64,000 nucleotides of DNA from an uncultured Oscillospiraceae bacterium (GCA_944385035.1 CALWVV010000012.1:1-64000), one strand, 5' to 3'; positions 1-8,128 are shown, numbered from the stretch's first letter. Notes: generated by a model not told the origin, from the sequence alone. A program made the numbers and translations.

Positions 1-911
1 ATGATCATCACCAGGGGCAGGAAACCAACCACGGCGCCCACGCCGCCGATGATGCCGTCGGCCAGCAGCGCGGTCAGTAGAGGATTGGCGTCAGCCAGCA
101 GCACCTCGCCGACGTAGCCCTGGAAGGTCTCGATCCAGGCCACCAGGGTGTCAGCGACCAGAGGGCCGACCCATACCTGAGAGATCTGGAACACCAGGTA
201 CATAACAGCTGCGAAAATGGGGATACCCAAAAGCTTGTTGGTGAGGACGGCGTCAAGGGCGTCGTCAGAGTTCCTCTCTCGGGTGAGTACTTTTCGGTGT
301 TCCACCTGGGAGACCAGCTTGTTGACAAAATCAAAGCGCTGGCGGTCGGCAGTTTCCACAGCTTTCTTGTCGGTGAGGTCAATTTCCCTCTGGATATAAG
401 GGGCCCGCTGTCCCCTGCCTCGCAGGGAGACAGCCGCCTCCACCACAGGCTTGAGTCCCTCGGCGGTGGTGGAAACCGTCTCGATCACCGGACAGCCCAG
501 CTTTTCGGACAGAGCGGAAACGTCGATGGTAGTCTCTTTTTTTGCATTGATATCGCTTTTGTTCAGTGCCACCACCACAGGAATGCCCAGCTCCAGCAGC
601 TGAGTGGTGAAAAAGAGGCTGCGGCTGAGGTTGGTGGCATCTACAATGTTAATGATAACATCGGGGTGTTCATGCCTTACATAAGAACTGGTGATGCTCT
701 CCTCGGAGGTGAAGGGGGACATGGAATAAGCTCCGGGCAGATCGACTGCCACCAGATCTTCACTGCCATTGTAATAGTTCTTTTTGATCAGGTGCTCTTT
801 CTTTTCCACCGTAACACCGGCCCAGTTTCCCACCTTTTCATTGCGCCCGGTGAGGGCGTTATACATGGTTGTTTTGCCGGAGTTGGGGTTGCCGGTCAGG
901 GCAATTCGCAT
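1..911 (-). CDS. feoB: Ferrous iron transport protein B, N-terminal part (cut by window edge)
   Basis: FeoB is the GTPase-permease for Fe(II) uptake in the cytoplasmic membrane. The frame starts with MRIALTGNPNSGKTTMYNAL, a G1 P-loop, followed by G2 region residues GNWAGVTVEKK, G3 DLPG and G4 NKSD, the hallmark G domain of FeoB. Membrane segments begin near residue 245 and the frame runs off the left edge, so only about 303 residues are present. The ATG at 911 has GGAGG 7 bases upstream. An operator-like palindrome lies between it and feoA. Identity is certain from the G motifs; the C-terminal permease part is not in the window. Confidence 0.95.
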   Translation of the reverse strand, partial: MRIALTGNPNSGKTTMYNALTGRNEKVGNWAGVTVEKKEHLIKKNYYNGSEDLVAVDLPGAYSMSPFTSEESITSSYVRHEHPDVIINIVDATNLSRSLFFTTQLLELGIPVVVALNKSDINAKKETTIDVSALSEKLGCPVIETVSTTAEGLKPVVEAAVSLRGRGQRAPYIQREIDLTDKKAVETADRQRFDFVNKLVSQVEHRKVLTRERNSDDALDAVLTNKLLGIPIFAAVMYLVFQISQVWVGPLVADTLVAWIETFQGYVGEVLLADANPLLTALLADGIIGGVGAVVGFLPLVMI

Positions 912-966
912 AAAAGTTCCTCCTTTTCAGCAGCACGCTCACAATGTAATATTACAACACACTTTG

Positions 967-982
967 GTTATTCTAGACTAAC
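967..982. promoter_or_regulatory. Palindromic operator upstream of feoB (DtxR-family site)
   Basis: GTTATTCTAGACTAAC fits the palindrome GTTAG-N6-CTAAC with one mismatch; with one flanking base on each side it reads GG...CC. It lies in the 109-bp gap between feoA and feoB. The same motif recurs at 1285, 1336, 3057 and 3113, always beside iron-linked genes. Binding by the DtxR-type protein at 1474 is inferred. Confidence 0.75.
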
Positions 983-1020
983 CGAGGCGCGCAGTAAAAC
1001 AAAATAACAACAAAAAAAGC

Positions 1021-1233
1021 TCAGATTCGGATCGCTTCTGCAAGCTGACGGTCGATGTTGTACCGGCCATCTTTGATGGAGACGACGCAGCCGCCTTTTA
1101 AGTGGGAAATAACGGTAATGGGTTCGCCGGTGTAGCAGCCCAGAGAGAACAAAAAGGCGTTGAGTTCCTCGTCATCTGTATCGATTTGTTGTACCGTATA
1201 TTCCGTTCCTTCCAAAGCATTCAGCAAAGTCAT
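1021..1233 (-). CDS. feoA: Ferrous iron transport protein A
   Basis: FeoA is a small SH3-like cytoplasmic partner of FeoB. The 70-residue product matches the FeoA size, with the typical core LGCYTGEPITVISHLKGG and an ending that repeats a short strand pattern. The frame is open upstream to 1257, but ATG 1233 has AGGTG 6 bases before it, so this start is chosen. feoB follows 109 bases downstream with its own operator-like site, so feoB may be transcribed separately as well as by read-through. Confidence 0.88.
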   Translation of the reverse strand: MTLLNALEGTEYTVQQIDTDDEELNAFLFSLGCYTGEPITVISHLKGGCVVSIKDGRYNIDRQLAEAIRI

Positions 1234-1284
1234 ATCATTCACCTGTCCGTAATTCAAGGTTGAAAGTCAGCCTCGGTGCTCGAG

Positions 1285-1300
1285 GTTAGCAAAGACTAAC
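1285..1300. promoter_or_regulatory. DtxR-family operator between feoA and the regulator (copy 1)
   Basis: GTTAGCAAAGACTAAC is a perfect GTTAG-N6-CTAAC palindrome in the divergent gap between feoA (leftward) and the dtxR-like gene (rightward). Its centre is about 60 bases upstream of the feoA start. Confidence 0.82.
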
Positions 1301-1335
1301 TTAGAAGAAAAAAGAAAACGGGGTGTCCCGTGGAA

Positions 1336-1351
1336 GTTAGATAGAACTAAC
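1336..1351. promoter_or_regulatory. DtxR-family operator between feoA and the regulator (copy 2)
   Basis: GTTAGATAGAACTAAC, a perfect GTTAG-N6-CTAAC palindrome, 51 bases from the preceding copy. Two sites in one divergent gap suggest joint control of feoA and of the regulator itself. Confidence 0.82.
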
Positions 1352-1473
1352 TCTATGTGTGCTCAGTTTAGCACCCAGGACAGAAGATGTCAAGGCCTGC
1401 AATGGATTTTCTTGATTTTTTCCTTTGTTTGTGATAATCTTGTACAAATCACACGGATAAAGGGGCAGTGTTG

Positions 1474-1848
1474 ATGAATATTCACGAGTCCGCCGAAGAT
1501 TATTTGGAGGCAATTTTAGTTCTGAAAGAGCGCCAGGGAATGGTTCGTTCCATTGATGTGGTGCATCATCTGGACTATTCAAAGCCCAGTGTCAGCGTAG
1601 CCATGAAACGGCTGCGGGAAAACGGATATATTGAAATGGACGCAGATGGATATATTACGCTGCTTCCCCCCGGAGAAGAAATTGCTCGGCGGATCTATAC
1701 CCGTCACAAGCTGCTGACCCAGTTTTTGATCCAGCTTGGCGTGAGCGAGGAGGTAGCTGCGGCGGATGCCTGTAAGATCGAACATGATCTCAGCGATGAG
1801 TCCTTTGAAAAGATCACTGCCCACGCCCTTGGAAAAAAAGAGCCATAA
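1474..1848 (+). CDS. DtxR/MntR-family metal-dependent repressor
   Basis: Dimeric iron- or manganese-sensing repressor. The 124-residue product opens MNIHESAEDYLEAILVL, the classic first helix of the DtxR/MntR winged-helix domain, continues with the recognition helix region LDYSKPSVSVAMKRLRENGYI and has the dimer-domain signature CKIEHDLSDESFE with Glu and His metal ligands. It is short and lacks the C-terminal SH3-like domain, as in MntR. GTG 1468 and TTG 1471 are in frame, but AGGGG at 1461-1465 is 8 bases from ATG 1474, which is preferred. Its place among feo and flavodoxin genes points to iron as co-repressor; this is inferred. Confidence 0.9.
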   Translation: MNIHESAEDYLEAILVLKERQGMVRSIDVVHHLDYSKPSVSVAMKRLRENGYIEMDADGYITLLPPGEEIARRIYTRHKLLTQFLIQLGVSEEVAAADACKIEHDLSDESFEKITAHALGKKEP

Positions 1849-1853
1849 GAAGA

Positions 1854-1882
1854 GAAATCCCTGGGGATTCCCCAGGGATTTC
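1854..1882. terminator. Bidirectional terminator between dtxR-like gene and DUF3793 gene
   Basis: A 13-bp stem, GAAATCCCTGGGG with its complement, around a 3-base loop, followed by TTT on the plus strand and preceded by A-rich bases. It lies between convergent genes. Confidence 0.8.
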
Positions 1883-1883
1883 T

Positions 1884-2450
1884 TTATGCCGGGACGGCCA
1901 GAGCTTCGATGGGTGTTCCCTGCTCATACAGCTGCACATAGGTGTCGATACAAGTACGATAACAGGCAAAGCACCGTTTCATGGCATCTGGATTTCCGTA
2001 GGATTTCCAAAGACCGCAGCAGGTAAAATTTTGGCCGCGATGTTCCATAAAACCGATGACGTCCCGGAGAGGATAGCCCAAAAAGATACCGATCTCGTGG
2101 GGAAATTCTTCCTGAGAATGCAGGCGCTGGGCCAACTGTTCCAGAAGACGATCCGCGTGCCCCCATTGGTAGCCGATGTGCTCTAAAAAGTGCTTCGTTT
2201 CGTTCTGAGAGAGAAGTTCGCTCAGCTGGGCGGGGCGGCAGACGTAAACCAATGCGGAATTGGAATGTTCACGCTCCAACATTACCTGCACGCAGAGCCC
2301 CAGAGGACGAAGCCGCGTGTCCCATTGAGCAGCTTGCTTCCGAATATAGGAAAGGTCTGCGTGGGAAATACAGAACAGGCTTCCAGGCTTCATTCCGGCA
2401 AGGGTGAGGGCACATTGCCTGACCAAAGTGGCTTCGAAGGATTGTACCAT
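1884..2450 (-). CDS. DUF3793 family protein
   Basis: Protein of 188 residues matching DUF3793, a Clostridia family of unknown function often found next to flavodoxin and Feo genes. Visible features are an N-terminal MVQSFEATLVRQCALTLAGMK, a conserved GIFLGYPLRDVIGFM near the C-terminal third and a following cysteine-rich stretch (CCGLWKSYG, then CFACYRTC) that could bind metal or a cluster; that role is only a guess. The start at 2450 has AGGAG 7 bases upstream. It is 116 bases downstream of the flavodoxin gene and probably shares its iron-controlled promoter. Confidence 0.85.
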   Translation of the reverse strand: MVQSFEATLVRQCALTLAGMKPGSLFCISHADLSYIRKQAAQWDTRLRPLGLCVQVMLEREHSNSALVYVCRPAQLSELLSQNETKHFLEHIGYQWGHADRLLEQLAQRLHSQEEFPHEIGIFLGYPLRDVIGFMEHRGQNFTCCGLWKSYGNPDAMKRCFACYRTCIDTYVQLYEQGTPIEALAVPA

Positions 2451-2491
2451 GAGGGAACTCCTTTCCTGTGCGAACAGCGCGTAATAGGGGT

Positions 2492-2518
2492 CCCCCCACA
2501 CGGCAGCCGTGTGGGGGG
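2492..2518. other. Very strong GC hairpin between flavodoxin and DUF3793 genes
   Basis: CCCCCCACACGG and its exact complement flank a CAG loop, giving a 12-bp GC-rich stem. No U tract follows on either strand, so it is not a standard terminator. In the leftward transcript it may act as an mRNA stabiliser or processing site between the two genes. Confidence 0.6.
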
Positions 2519-2566
2519 AGGGGGAAGTAGGGAAGTTGGAACAAAAGGGAGGAGGATGTTGGGGAT

Positions 2567-2998
2567 TTACCAAGAGGCCAGCGCCCGGCCAAGTGCCCGG
2601 CAGGCCTCCTGCGCGTCGCTGTCAGGGGCTTCGTGGACCATCAGTCCCTGCCCGTCATAGACAGCCGCGTTGGCATCCATGCATCGGGCACACCAATCAC
2701 GCATCCATTGACCATCCCCCCAGCCATAAGAGCCGAACAGGGCGATTTTCTTACCGCTGAGAGAGTGCTCAAGTCCTGCAAACATGGGTTCGAATTCCAT
2801 TTCCTCCAGGACCTCAGCTCCCATGGCGGGACAGCCAAAGGCGATGACATTGAATTCGGACAACCGGGCTGCCGAAAAGTCCGATGGGCCCATCTGCTGT
2901 ACCTGGGCGCCTGCCTCTACAGCACCCTGGGCGATGCAGTTGGCCATAGCTTCCGTGTTGCCGGTGCCGCTCCAATAGACAATTGCCAGTTGATTCAT
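2567..2998 (-). CDS. Flavodoxin
   Basis: Short-chain flavodoxin of 143 residues, an FMN electron carrier that replaces ferredoxin when iron is scarce. The phosphate-binding loop is YWSGTGNTEAMA near residues 8-19, followed by the flavin-stacking loops around GCPAMGAE and FGSYGWGDGQW. Two copies of the GTTAG-N6-CTAAC palindrome lie upstream; one directly abuts a TATAAT box at 3051-3056. This is the arrangement expected for iron repression. DUF3793 follows in the same direction. Confidence 0.93.
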   Translation of the reverse strand: MNQLAIVYWSGTGNTEAMANCIAQGAVEAGAQVQQMGPSDFSAARLSEFNVIAFGCPAMGAEVLEEMEFEPMFAGLEHSLSGKKIALFGSYGWGDGQWMRDWCARCMDANAAVYDGQGLMVHEAPDSDAQEACRALGRALASW

Positions 2999-3050
2999 GG
3001 TTCGTATGTGCTCCTTTCAAGCAAGTGATGCCAACTCAACAAGTGAGCGG

Positions 3051-3072
3051 ATTATAGTTAGCATAGACTAAC
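3051..3072 (-). promoter_or_regulatory. Flavodoxin promoter -10 box with abutting operator
   Basis: TATAAT on the minus strand (3051-3056) is immediately followed upstream by GTTAGCATAGACTAAC at 3057-3072, so the palindrome fills the -10/-35 spacer. Occupation would block RNA polymerase. No good -35 hexamer is visible. Confidence 0.75.
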
Positions 3073-3112
3073 TAATGGAGAGAAACAAGCGGGCTGCCCG
3101 CCCGTTCCTGCA

Positions 3113-3128
3113 GTTAGCTATAACTAAC
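3113..3128. promoter_or_regulatory. Second flavodoxin-upstream operator
   Basis: GTTAGCTATAACTAAC, a perfect GTTAG-N6-CTAAC palindrome, 56 bases from the copy at 3057. The pair spacing is close to that of the 1285/1336 pair (51 bases). Confidence 0.8.
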
Positions 3129-3324
3129 CTTGAACCAAATATAACATGCTTGGATTGGAATGTCAACCCCCATTTTGAAAATTTGGGTGGATCGTTGCGA
3201 TGGATATGAGAGCTGACAAAAATAGGAAAGAAACACCGCGTATATCTTGTACAGCTGGGGCAAAGATAGTGGTGGATGTTCCATCCGACTTCAAACAAAG
3301 TAATCAAAAAAGGAGAGACACATT

Positions 3325-3582
3325 ATGTCCAGCAATAAGAAGACTATGGTTCCCAATGCTCGTGAGGCTATGAACAAGTTCAAGATGGAGGCTGCCAACG
3401 AGGTGGGCGTCAACCTGAAGCAGGGCTACAACGGCGACCTGACCAGCAAGCAGGCCGGTTCTGTGGGCGGCCAGATGGTCAAGAAGATGAGTCCCGTACG
3501 AACTGCGAGTTTCAAACGGGCTGACCGAACAGCACTGGGGCATGAAGTTGAAGTAAGATACATAGCAACAATCACCGCTTGA
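3325..3582 (+). CDS. Alpha/beta-type small acid-soluble spore protein, 5' part, interrupted by the mobile element
   Basis: Alpha/beta SASPs coat and protect DNA in dormant spores. Residues 1-55 are a normal SASP, with VPNAREAMNKFKMEAANEVG and the conserved SVGGQMVKKM, but the last 30 residues (from SPVRTASFK) are encoded by the inserted element and are not SASP-like. The missing host tail, IESYENGMK, is found 15.5 kb away at the end of the integrase gene. Rejoining the two halves at the 12-bp repeat gives a normal 64-residue SASP. The chimeric product probably does not work, though this SASP may be one of several paralogues. Confidence 0.9.
   Translation: MSSNKKTMVPNAREAMNKFKMEAANEVGVNLKQGYNGDLTSKQAGSVGGQMVKKMSPVRTASFKRADRTALGHEVEVRYIATITA
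3479..3490 (+). repeat. Left attachment site core (attL)
   Basis: TCAAGAAGATGA in the SASP reading frame (V-K-K-M). Two bases inside the element begins the arm CCCGTACGA (3493-3501), inverted relative to TCGTACGGG at 18978-18986 by the right end. In the circular form these arms would flank the core; their dyad centre falls between bases 3 and 4 of the core, predicting an AA crossover dinucleotide. Confidence 0.85.
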
Positions 3583-3588
3583 GGGAAA

Positions 3589-3634
3589 CGCAAAACTCTC
3601 GTCTGACGATAATCTGTCGGACGAGAGTTTTGCG
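3589..3634. terminator. Hairpin after the SASP/element chimera
   Basis: CGCAAAACTCTCGTC at 3589-3603 and its exact complement at 3620-3634 form a 15-bp stem. It sits just inside the left end and faces genes converging from both sides, so it probably acts as a terminator insulating element and host transcription. There is no clean U tract. Confidence 0.6.
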
Positions 3635-3712
3635 CAATTTCGGCGCTCGCAGGTATAGATATGATTCATGTAAGATAGTTTGTGAAAGGTGAAAAGATAG
3701 GGAAAACCTTGA

Positions 3713-4426
3713 TTACTCAAGTTGGCTTGGTAGATAGTCAAGGGTGCTATCATTCAGTCGACGTTTGTGTTCTCTCCAATATGGCATATATTGGTCTAAG
3801 ATCGCCGTGAATTCAGGACCATGGTTATGAACTTTCAAGTGCGCAAGTTCATGTAAGATTACATATTCTAAACATTCAATCGGTTTTTTTGCTAATTGAA
3901 GGTTTAGCCAAATTTTCTTACTGGTAGGGTTACAGGTTCCCCATTTGGTCGTCATATATTTGCTTTGCCAACTGCTACAGTAAAGCCCCGTAGTTTTCTC
4001 CCACTTGGGAAGATATTTCGCCACTTCCTGCTTCAAGAGGTTGCGGTACCATTCATTTACGAAGCTTTCTCTCTGCGTTGGACTGCTTTCTTTTCTAACC
4101 GTCAGAATAGCCTTGTCACCCGAAAGTGTGAGAACATTGCCTTTGTAGCTGTATTCCACTTGAAGAAAGTACTGCTTACCCCAAACATATAATGTTTCCC
4201 CGGACACATACTGCCGCTCGCTTTGACGCGGCTGCTGTTGAAACTTCTCCTGTTGTTTTTTGATCCAGCCGAGTTTTGTCCGAACGAACATCGTAATTGC
4301 TTCATCCGTCAGTTGCGTAGGTGCTGATACACGAACCCTGCCGTCCGGTGGAAGCACAGAGAGATGCATATTTTTAATATTTTTTCTGACAACTTCCACA
4401 GGAATATTGGAAATAACTATTTGCAT
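3713..4426 (-). CDS. YgjP-like M48-family metal-dependent hydrolase
   Basis: Protein of 237 residues of the YgjP/DUF45 type, predicted cytoplasmic zinc metallopeptidases. The zinc motif HELAH is at residues 192-196 and is followed by HNHGPEF, giving the usual third ligand. Before it lies the family motif KWGTC (about 161-165). Its start overlaps the stop of hsdR by one base (TGATG), so it is translationally coupled to the restriction gene. YgjP-like genes are commonly found at the end of type I restriction operons; what they do there is not known. Confidence 0.88.
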   Translation of the reverse strand: MQIVISNIPVEVVRKNIKNMHLSVLPPDGRVRVSAPTQLTDEAITMFVRTKLGWIKKQQEKFQQQPRQSERQYVSGETLYVWGKQYFLQVEYSYKGNVLTLSGDKAILTVRKESSPTQRESFVNEWYRNLLKQEVAKYLPKWEKTTGLYCSSWQSKYMTTKWGTCNPTSKKIWLNLQLAKKPIECLEYVILHELAHLKVHNHGPEFTAILDQYMPYWREHKRRLNDSTLDYLPSQLE

Positions 4427-7281
4427 CAGTACTCCTCTTGTTCCACAACAATTTGATAAATTCGCTCTACTTCGCTATCGTCATTCAAAAGTTGATAGAG
4501 CGCTCGCTTGATTTTATTTGCCTTAACCGGATTATTTCGGAAACCATCGAGCCGCGCCTTGACAATGGCTTTGTGCAGCTTCAAGGCAGTCGCCTCATCT
4601 TCTCCGCAATTATCATAGAGCGCCCGCAGTGCGCCATTGGAACGAATACTCTCAGGGTACTTTGTGTTCTCCTCGGGCTTTGCAACATTTTTCGCCAGTT
4701 CCATGTATGTGTCCAGCAGCTGCCCGTAGGCAATCACTCCGCGGCGGCGGTCAAGTATCAACTGCTCCAGGATTTCAGACATTTTTGCGTAATAAGCAGG
4801 ATTGATGACCATTCGCTCAACAACCTTTTTGCGGATGTTGTTCTCAATGGTTTCTGCCGCACTCTCCTGCTCGCCTTTTTGCTCGCTCTTCAGCTTATCT
4901 TCCTGCGAGATGATGAAATCAAGCAGGGTAAAGTCATCCATGCTGCCGATCTTTTGCGACTCGCTGGCTGAGATGTAGTTGTCAATCAGATACCGCATAC
5001 CTGGTTCGTAGGCTTTCAGATCAATAAAATCGCCGCTGGCTCTACCAATCGTGTCACGCAGGTTTACATAGAACGCAACCCTGTCGTCCAATGCACCTTG
5101 CTCGGAAACGGTATACCCCAAATCCGTCATGCGAGGCTTCAATTCCGCAAAAGCGCGAATCAAACGTCCGACGAGCTTGTACAGTTTCTCGCGAATGCGG
5201 GCAAAGGCTTCGTCCTGATTTTCGTCGCGACCACTTTCACCACAGAAATAGTGAATATAGTCGAGCTCTTTTCTGGGCAATTCGACGCCCTCGCAAAGCT
5301 CGTCCAATTCCTCCAGGGTATCAACGAAATACTTTTTCGCTTCTGTAGCTCTATCTTTCAAAAGCCCATCGACATCCTCGGCATCATAGCTTTCAAAGGC
5401 ACCGGCGGTATACTTGTTCATGGCATCCGCCAAGTCTCCGAACAGTTCCTTGTAATCTACAATATAGCCAAAGTCTTTGCTCTCGCCATCCAGACGATTG
5501 ACTCGGCAGATTGCCTGGAACAGGCCATGGTCATGCATCGCCTTGTCGATGTAGAGGTAGGTACAGCTGGGGGCATCGAAACCGGTAAGCAGCTTGTCAA
5601 CTACGATCAGCAGTTTCATGTTTGCAGGTTCGTCCACAAACTTGCGTTTTGCTTCCGCTTCAAAAGCTTCTACTTTTTTGGCAATCTGTGTCTTGTCCTC
5701 CGACGGGTCAACGCCAATCATTTTCAGATAAGTGCTGTATTTTTCAAATGTTTCGGTTTCTTCCTCGTCGCTGACAGTATCCGTCCTTAAATCTCCGGCT
5801 TGCGGCGTATAAGAAGAAATAACCGCGCATCTCCGGAAACCCTTGCTTTGGAAAATTTCATAGTATCGGCATGCCGAATACACAGAACCGGCCACAAGGA
5901 TAGCATTTCCGTTTCCATCCATCAGTCGTGCCTTGGTGGCAAAATCAAAGATGATATCATTGGCGATTTGCTCCAACCGGGAGCGAGAGGAGAAAATCTT
6001 TTGCAGATTCCCCCAATAAGCTTTGAGTTTTGCTTTTGCTCTGGGGGCCAGACCGACGGTTTTCGCCTCAAACCATGCATCGATTCTGTCCTGAGAGGTC
6101 ATGCCCTGGGGCACATCTCTGGCCTCGTACCGCAGATCCAGCACAACGCCATCTCGAACACCTTCGTTGAACTTGTAGGTATGGATATATCCGCCGAAGG
6201 TTTCCAGACTGGTCTTTTTGTCCTTCTTCAAAAGCGGTGTGCCCGTGAAACCGATAAAGATGGCATCGGGAAGGATTGCCTTCATAGCCTCGTGAAGTTT
6301 GCCGGACTGAGTGCGGTGACACTCATCTACAAAAACTACGATATCACCCTTGGCAGAAAAATCCTTGGGCAAAGCGTTTTTCAAATCTTCGATGTATTTT
6401 TCGTAATCTGTTTCCGAGCTGTCGCTGCCACGCTTTCCAAATTTATGTACCAGAGAGCACAGAAGCCGGTCATCGAAAGCGTTCAGGTGTTCAAGCAGAT
6501 CTTTTCCGCTCTTAGTGCGGACGATATTCTCATCCACACCCTTGTAATTCTTTTCAATTTGCTCATCCAATTCCTCGCGGTCGGTAACGACCAATACACG
6601 CGCATTGGGATTGTTCTCCAAAATCCACTTAGAGAACCACACCATGGTCAGACTCTTGCCGCTGCCCTGGGTATGCCAGACGATACCGCCGCGCTTCTTG
6701 TCCGTCAAACGGTGCTGCGCCCGTTTAATGGCATAGTACTGATTATAGCGGCAGACCTTTTTGATGCCCTTATCGAAGATTACAAAGTTGTGGATCAGAT
6801 CAAGGAAACGCTTTTTGTAAAACAGAGCAAAAAGCTGTTTTTCCAACTTGCCGGGAATCCCCTCGCAGTATTCCTCAACCTCGATGTCCACAATATCGCG
6901 TTCCGTCTGATGCTCGGTAAAGCCGTCGTCTTTCCATTCCAGATAGTGCTTCTCCGGGGTAAGGAGCGTACCATAGCGCAAGCCCTCGCTGTCGTTCCCG
7001 GCCATACAGAACTGAATGGTCGTAAAGAAATCTTCGATGAAGTTCGATTTTTGATTGGTCAGATTCTGACGGATGCCGTTGGACACGGACACGCTGCTCT
7101 TTTTCAATTCGATTACCGCAAGTGCAATACCATTCACATAGATAACAACATCCGGACGCTTGGTGTTGTTGCTGACAACAGTGACTTCTTCCGCAATATA
7201 GAAGTCATTTTTACTGACATCTTCAAAGTCAATAAAATATACCGTCTTAGCCATCAAAGCGGCCATAGTCCTTAAGACCAT
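4426..7281 (-). CDS. hsdR: Type I restriction enzyme R subunit, N-terminally truncated
   Basis: HsdR is the ATP-driven DNA translocase and nuclease of type I restriction. Present are the nuclease motif (RPDVVIYVNG then AVIELKK near residues 42-60), Walker A WHTQGSGKSL, the DECH box VFVDECHRT, FTGTPL and QAICRVNRLDG. In EcoR124I the nuclease Asp is residue 151, while here it is about 44, so roughly 70-110 N-terminal residues are missing. The frame begins inside the truncated hsdM; start codons at 7281, 7266 and 7254 have no clear ribosome site. Probably not made as an active enzyme. Confidence 0.88.
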   Translation of the reverse strand: MVLRTMAALMAKTVYFIDFEDVSKNDFYIAEEVTVVSNNTKRPDVVIYVNGIALAVIELKKSSVSVSNGIRQNLTNQKSNFIEDFFTTIQFCMAGNDSEGLRYGTLLTPEKHYLEWKDDGFTEHQTERDIVDIEVEEYCEGIPGKLEKQLFALFYKKRFLDLIHNFVIFDKGIKKVCRYNQYYAIKRAQHRLTDKKRGGIVWHTQGSGKSLTMVWFSKWILENNPNARVLVVTDREELDEQIEKNYKGVDENIVRTKSGKDLLEHLNAFDDRLLCSLVHKFGKRGSDSSETDYEKYIEDLKNALPKDFSAKGDIVVFVDECHRTQSGKLHEAMKAILPDAIFIGFTGTPLLKKDKKTSLETFGGYIHTYKFNEGVRDGVVLDLRYEARDVPQGMTSQDRIDAWFEAKTVGLAPRAKAKLKAYWGNLQKIFSSRSRLEQIANDIIFDFATKARLMDGNGNAILVAGSVYSACRYYEIFQSKGFRRCAVISSYTPQAGDLRTDTVSDEEETETFEKYSTYLKMIGVDPSEDKTQIAKKVEAFEAEAKRKFVDEPANMKLLIVVDKLLTGFDAPSCTYLYIDKAMHDHGLFQAICRVNRLDGESKDFGYIVDYKELFGDLADAMNKYTAGAFESYDAEDVDGLLKDRATEAKKYFVDTLEELDELCEGVELPRKELDYIHYFCGESGRDENQDEAFARIREKLYKLVGRLIRAFAELKPRMTDLGYTVSEQGALDDRVAFYVNLRDTIGRASGDFIDLKAYEPGMRYLIDNYISASESQKIGSMDDFTLLDFIISQEDKLKSEQKGEQESAAETIENNIRKKVVERMVINPAYYAKMSEILEQLILDRRRGVIAYGQLLDTYMELAKNVAKPEENTKYPESIRSNGALRALYDNCGEDEATALKLHKAIVKARLDGFRNNPVKANKIKRALYQLLNDDSEVERIYQIVVEQEEY

Positions 7282-8128
7282 CCGTCCAGTTTTTCAGAGA
7301 GAACGGTGGATTGGCCACCGCGAAGTCGAATCGCTTCAGCACCTCATCATCGGAGCCTTCTTCAAAATAGTGGGGTGAAGAGAATGTGTTTCCCGCTTTG
7401 ATCTCACCTGCAGCTTTATTGTGCAGAACAAGGTTCATCTTGGCAAGGCCAGCGGTCGTCACTTCCTTTTCTTGTCCCCAAATGGCAATCTCAAAGGGCG
7501 CTTCATCCGCTGCGCGAATCAGAAGTGAACCGGATCCGCAGGCAGGGTCATACACGGAGTAACCCTCGTCGCGCTCTTCGATGCTGTCGATACCGATCAC
7601 TTTGGCAAGAATACGGGAGACTTCGGCCGGTGTATAGAACTGGCCCTTGCTCTTGCCACTTTCCGTGGCAAAATGACGCATCAGATACTCATAGGCATCG
7701 CCAAGAATATCATCGCCGCCAGCCTTATTCTTTTTAAAATTGAATTCGTCACGCTGGAAAATGGCAATCAAGCCAGTGAGCTTATCCACCATTTCTTTGC
7801 CGCTGCCCAACTTGGCCTCATCATTGAAATGGGCATTGTCGATTACGCCTCGGAGATTGTTCTCTCCGGCTTCTGCCAACTTGGCAATGACCTTATCCAT
7901 TTCTTCACCGATATTTTTATTGCCCTTCAATGCAACCAAATCGTCGAAACTGCCGCCTTCGGGAACCGTAATATCGGCATATTTTACGCCCTTAAACTTG
8001 TCCGTAACATATTTCACGAACAGCAGGGTCAGGATATAGTCTTTATACTGAGAGGCGTCCATGCCGCCCCTCAGTTTATCGCAGCTCGCCCAAAGGGAAC
8101 TGTACAGCTCATTTTTCTTTATTGCCAT
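7247..8128 (-). CDS. hsdM: Type I modification methylase, C-terminally truncated
   Basis: HsdM transfers methyl from SAM to adenine. The 293 residues show the N-terminal helical domain, the SAM motif DPACGSGSLL, the catalytic NPPF and then KDYGRF, after which a full HsdM should run about 200 more residues. Instead a stop follows and the hsdR frame begins. The specificity gene hsdS is absent. A deletion from inside hsdM to inside hsdR explains all three losses. ATG 8128 (MAIKKNELYSSLW) has GGAGG 10 bases upstream, so expression signals were once normal. Confidence 0.9.
   Translation of the reverse strand: MAIKKNELYSSLWASCDKLRGGMDASQYKDYILTLLFVKYVTDKFKGVKYADITVPEGGSFDDLVALKGNKNIGEEMDKVIAKLAEAGENNLRGVIDNAHFNDEAKLGSGKEMVDKLTGLIAIFQRDEFNFKKNKAGGDDILGDAYEYLMRHFATESGKSKGQFYTPAEVSRILAKVIGIDSIEERDEGYSVYDPACGSGSLLIRAADEAPFEIAIWGQEKEVTTAGLAKMNLVLHNKAAGEIKAGNTFSSPHYFEEGSDDEVLKRFDFAVANPPFSLKNWTDGLKDYGRFDG

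Larger units (their letters stand above)
2999..3324. other. Intergenic region between flavodoxin and SASP genes
   Basis: Holds two iron-regulator operators and the leftward flavodoxin promoter in its left half. The right half, 3129-3324, should contain the SASP promoter (normally sigma-G type), but no convincing sigma-G -35/-10 pair was found by eye. AGGAGAG precedes the SASP start. Confidence 0.5.

Noticed and set aside
3129-3324. Sigma-G promoter for the SASP gene
   Set aside because: It must exist if the gene is a normal SASP, but no -35/-10 pair good enough to annotate was found by eye.
5800-7275. A 491-codon open frame on the plus strand opposite hsdR
   Set aside because: It mirrors the codon structure of hsdR, has no ribosome site and shows no protein motifs.
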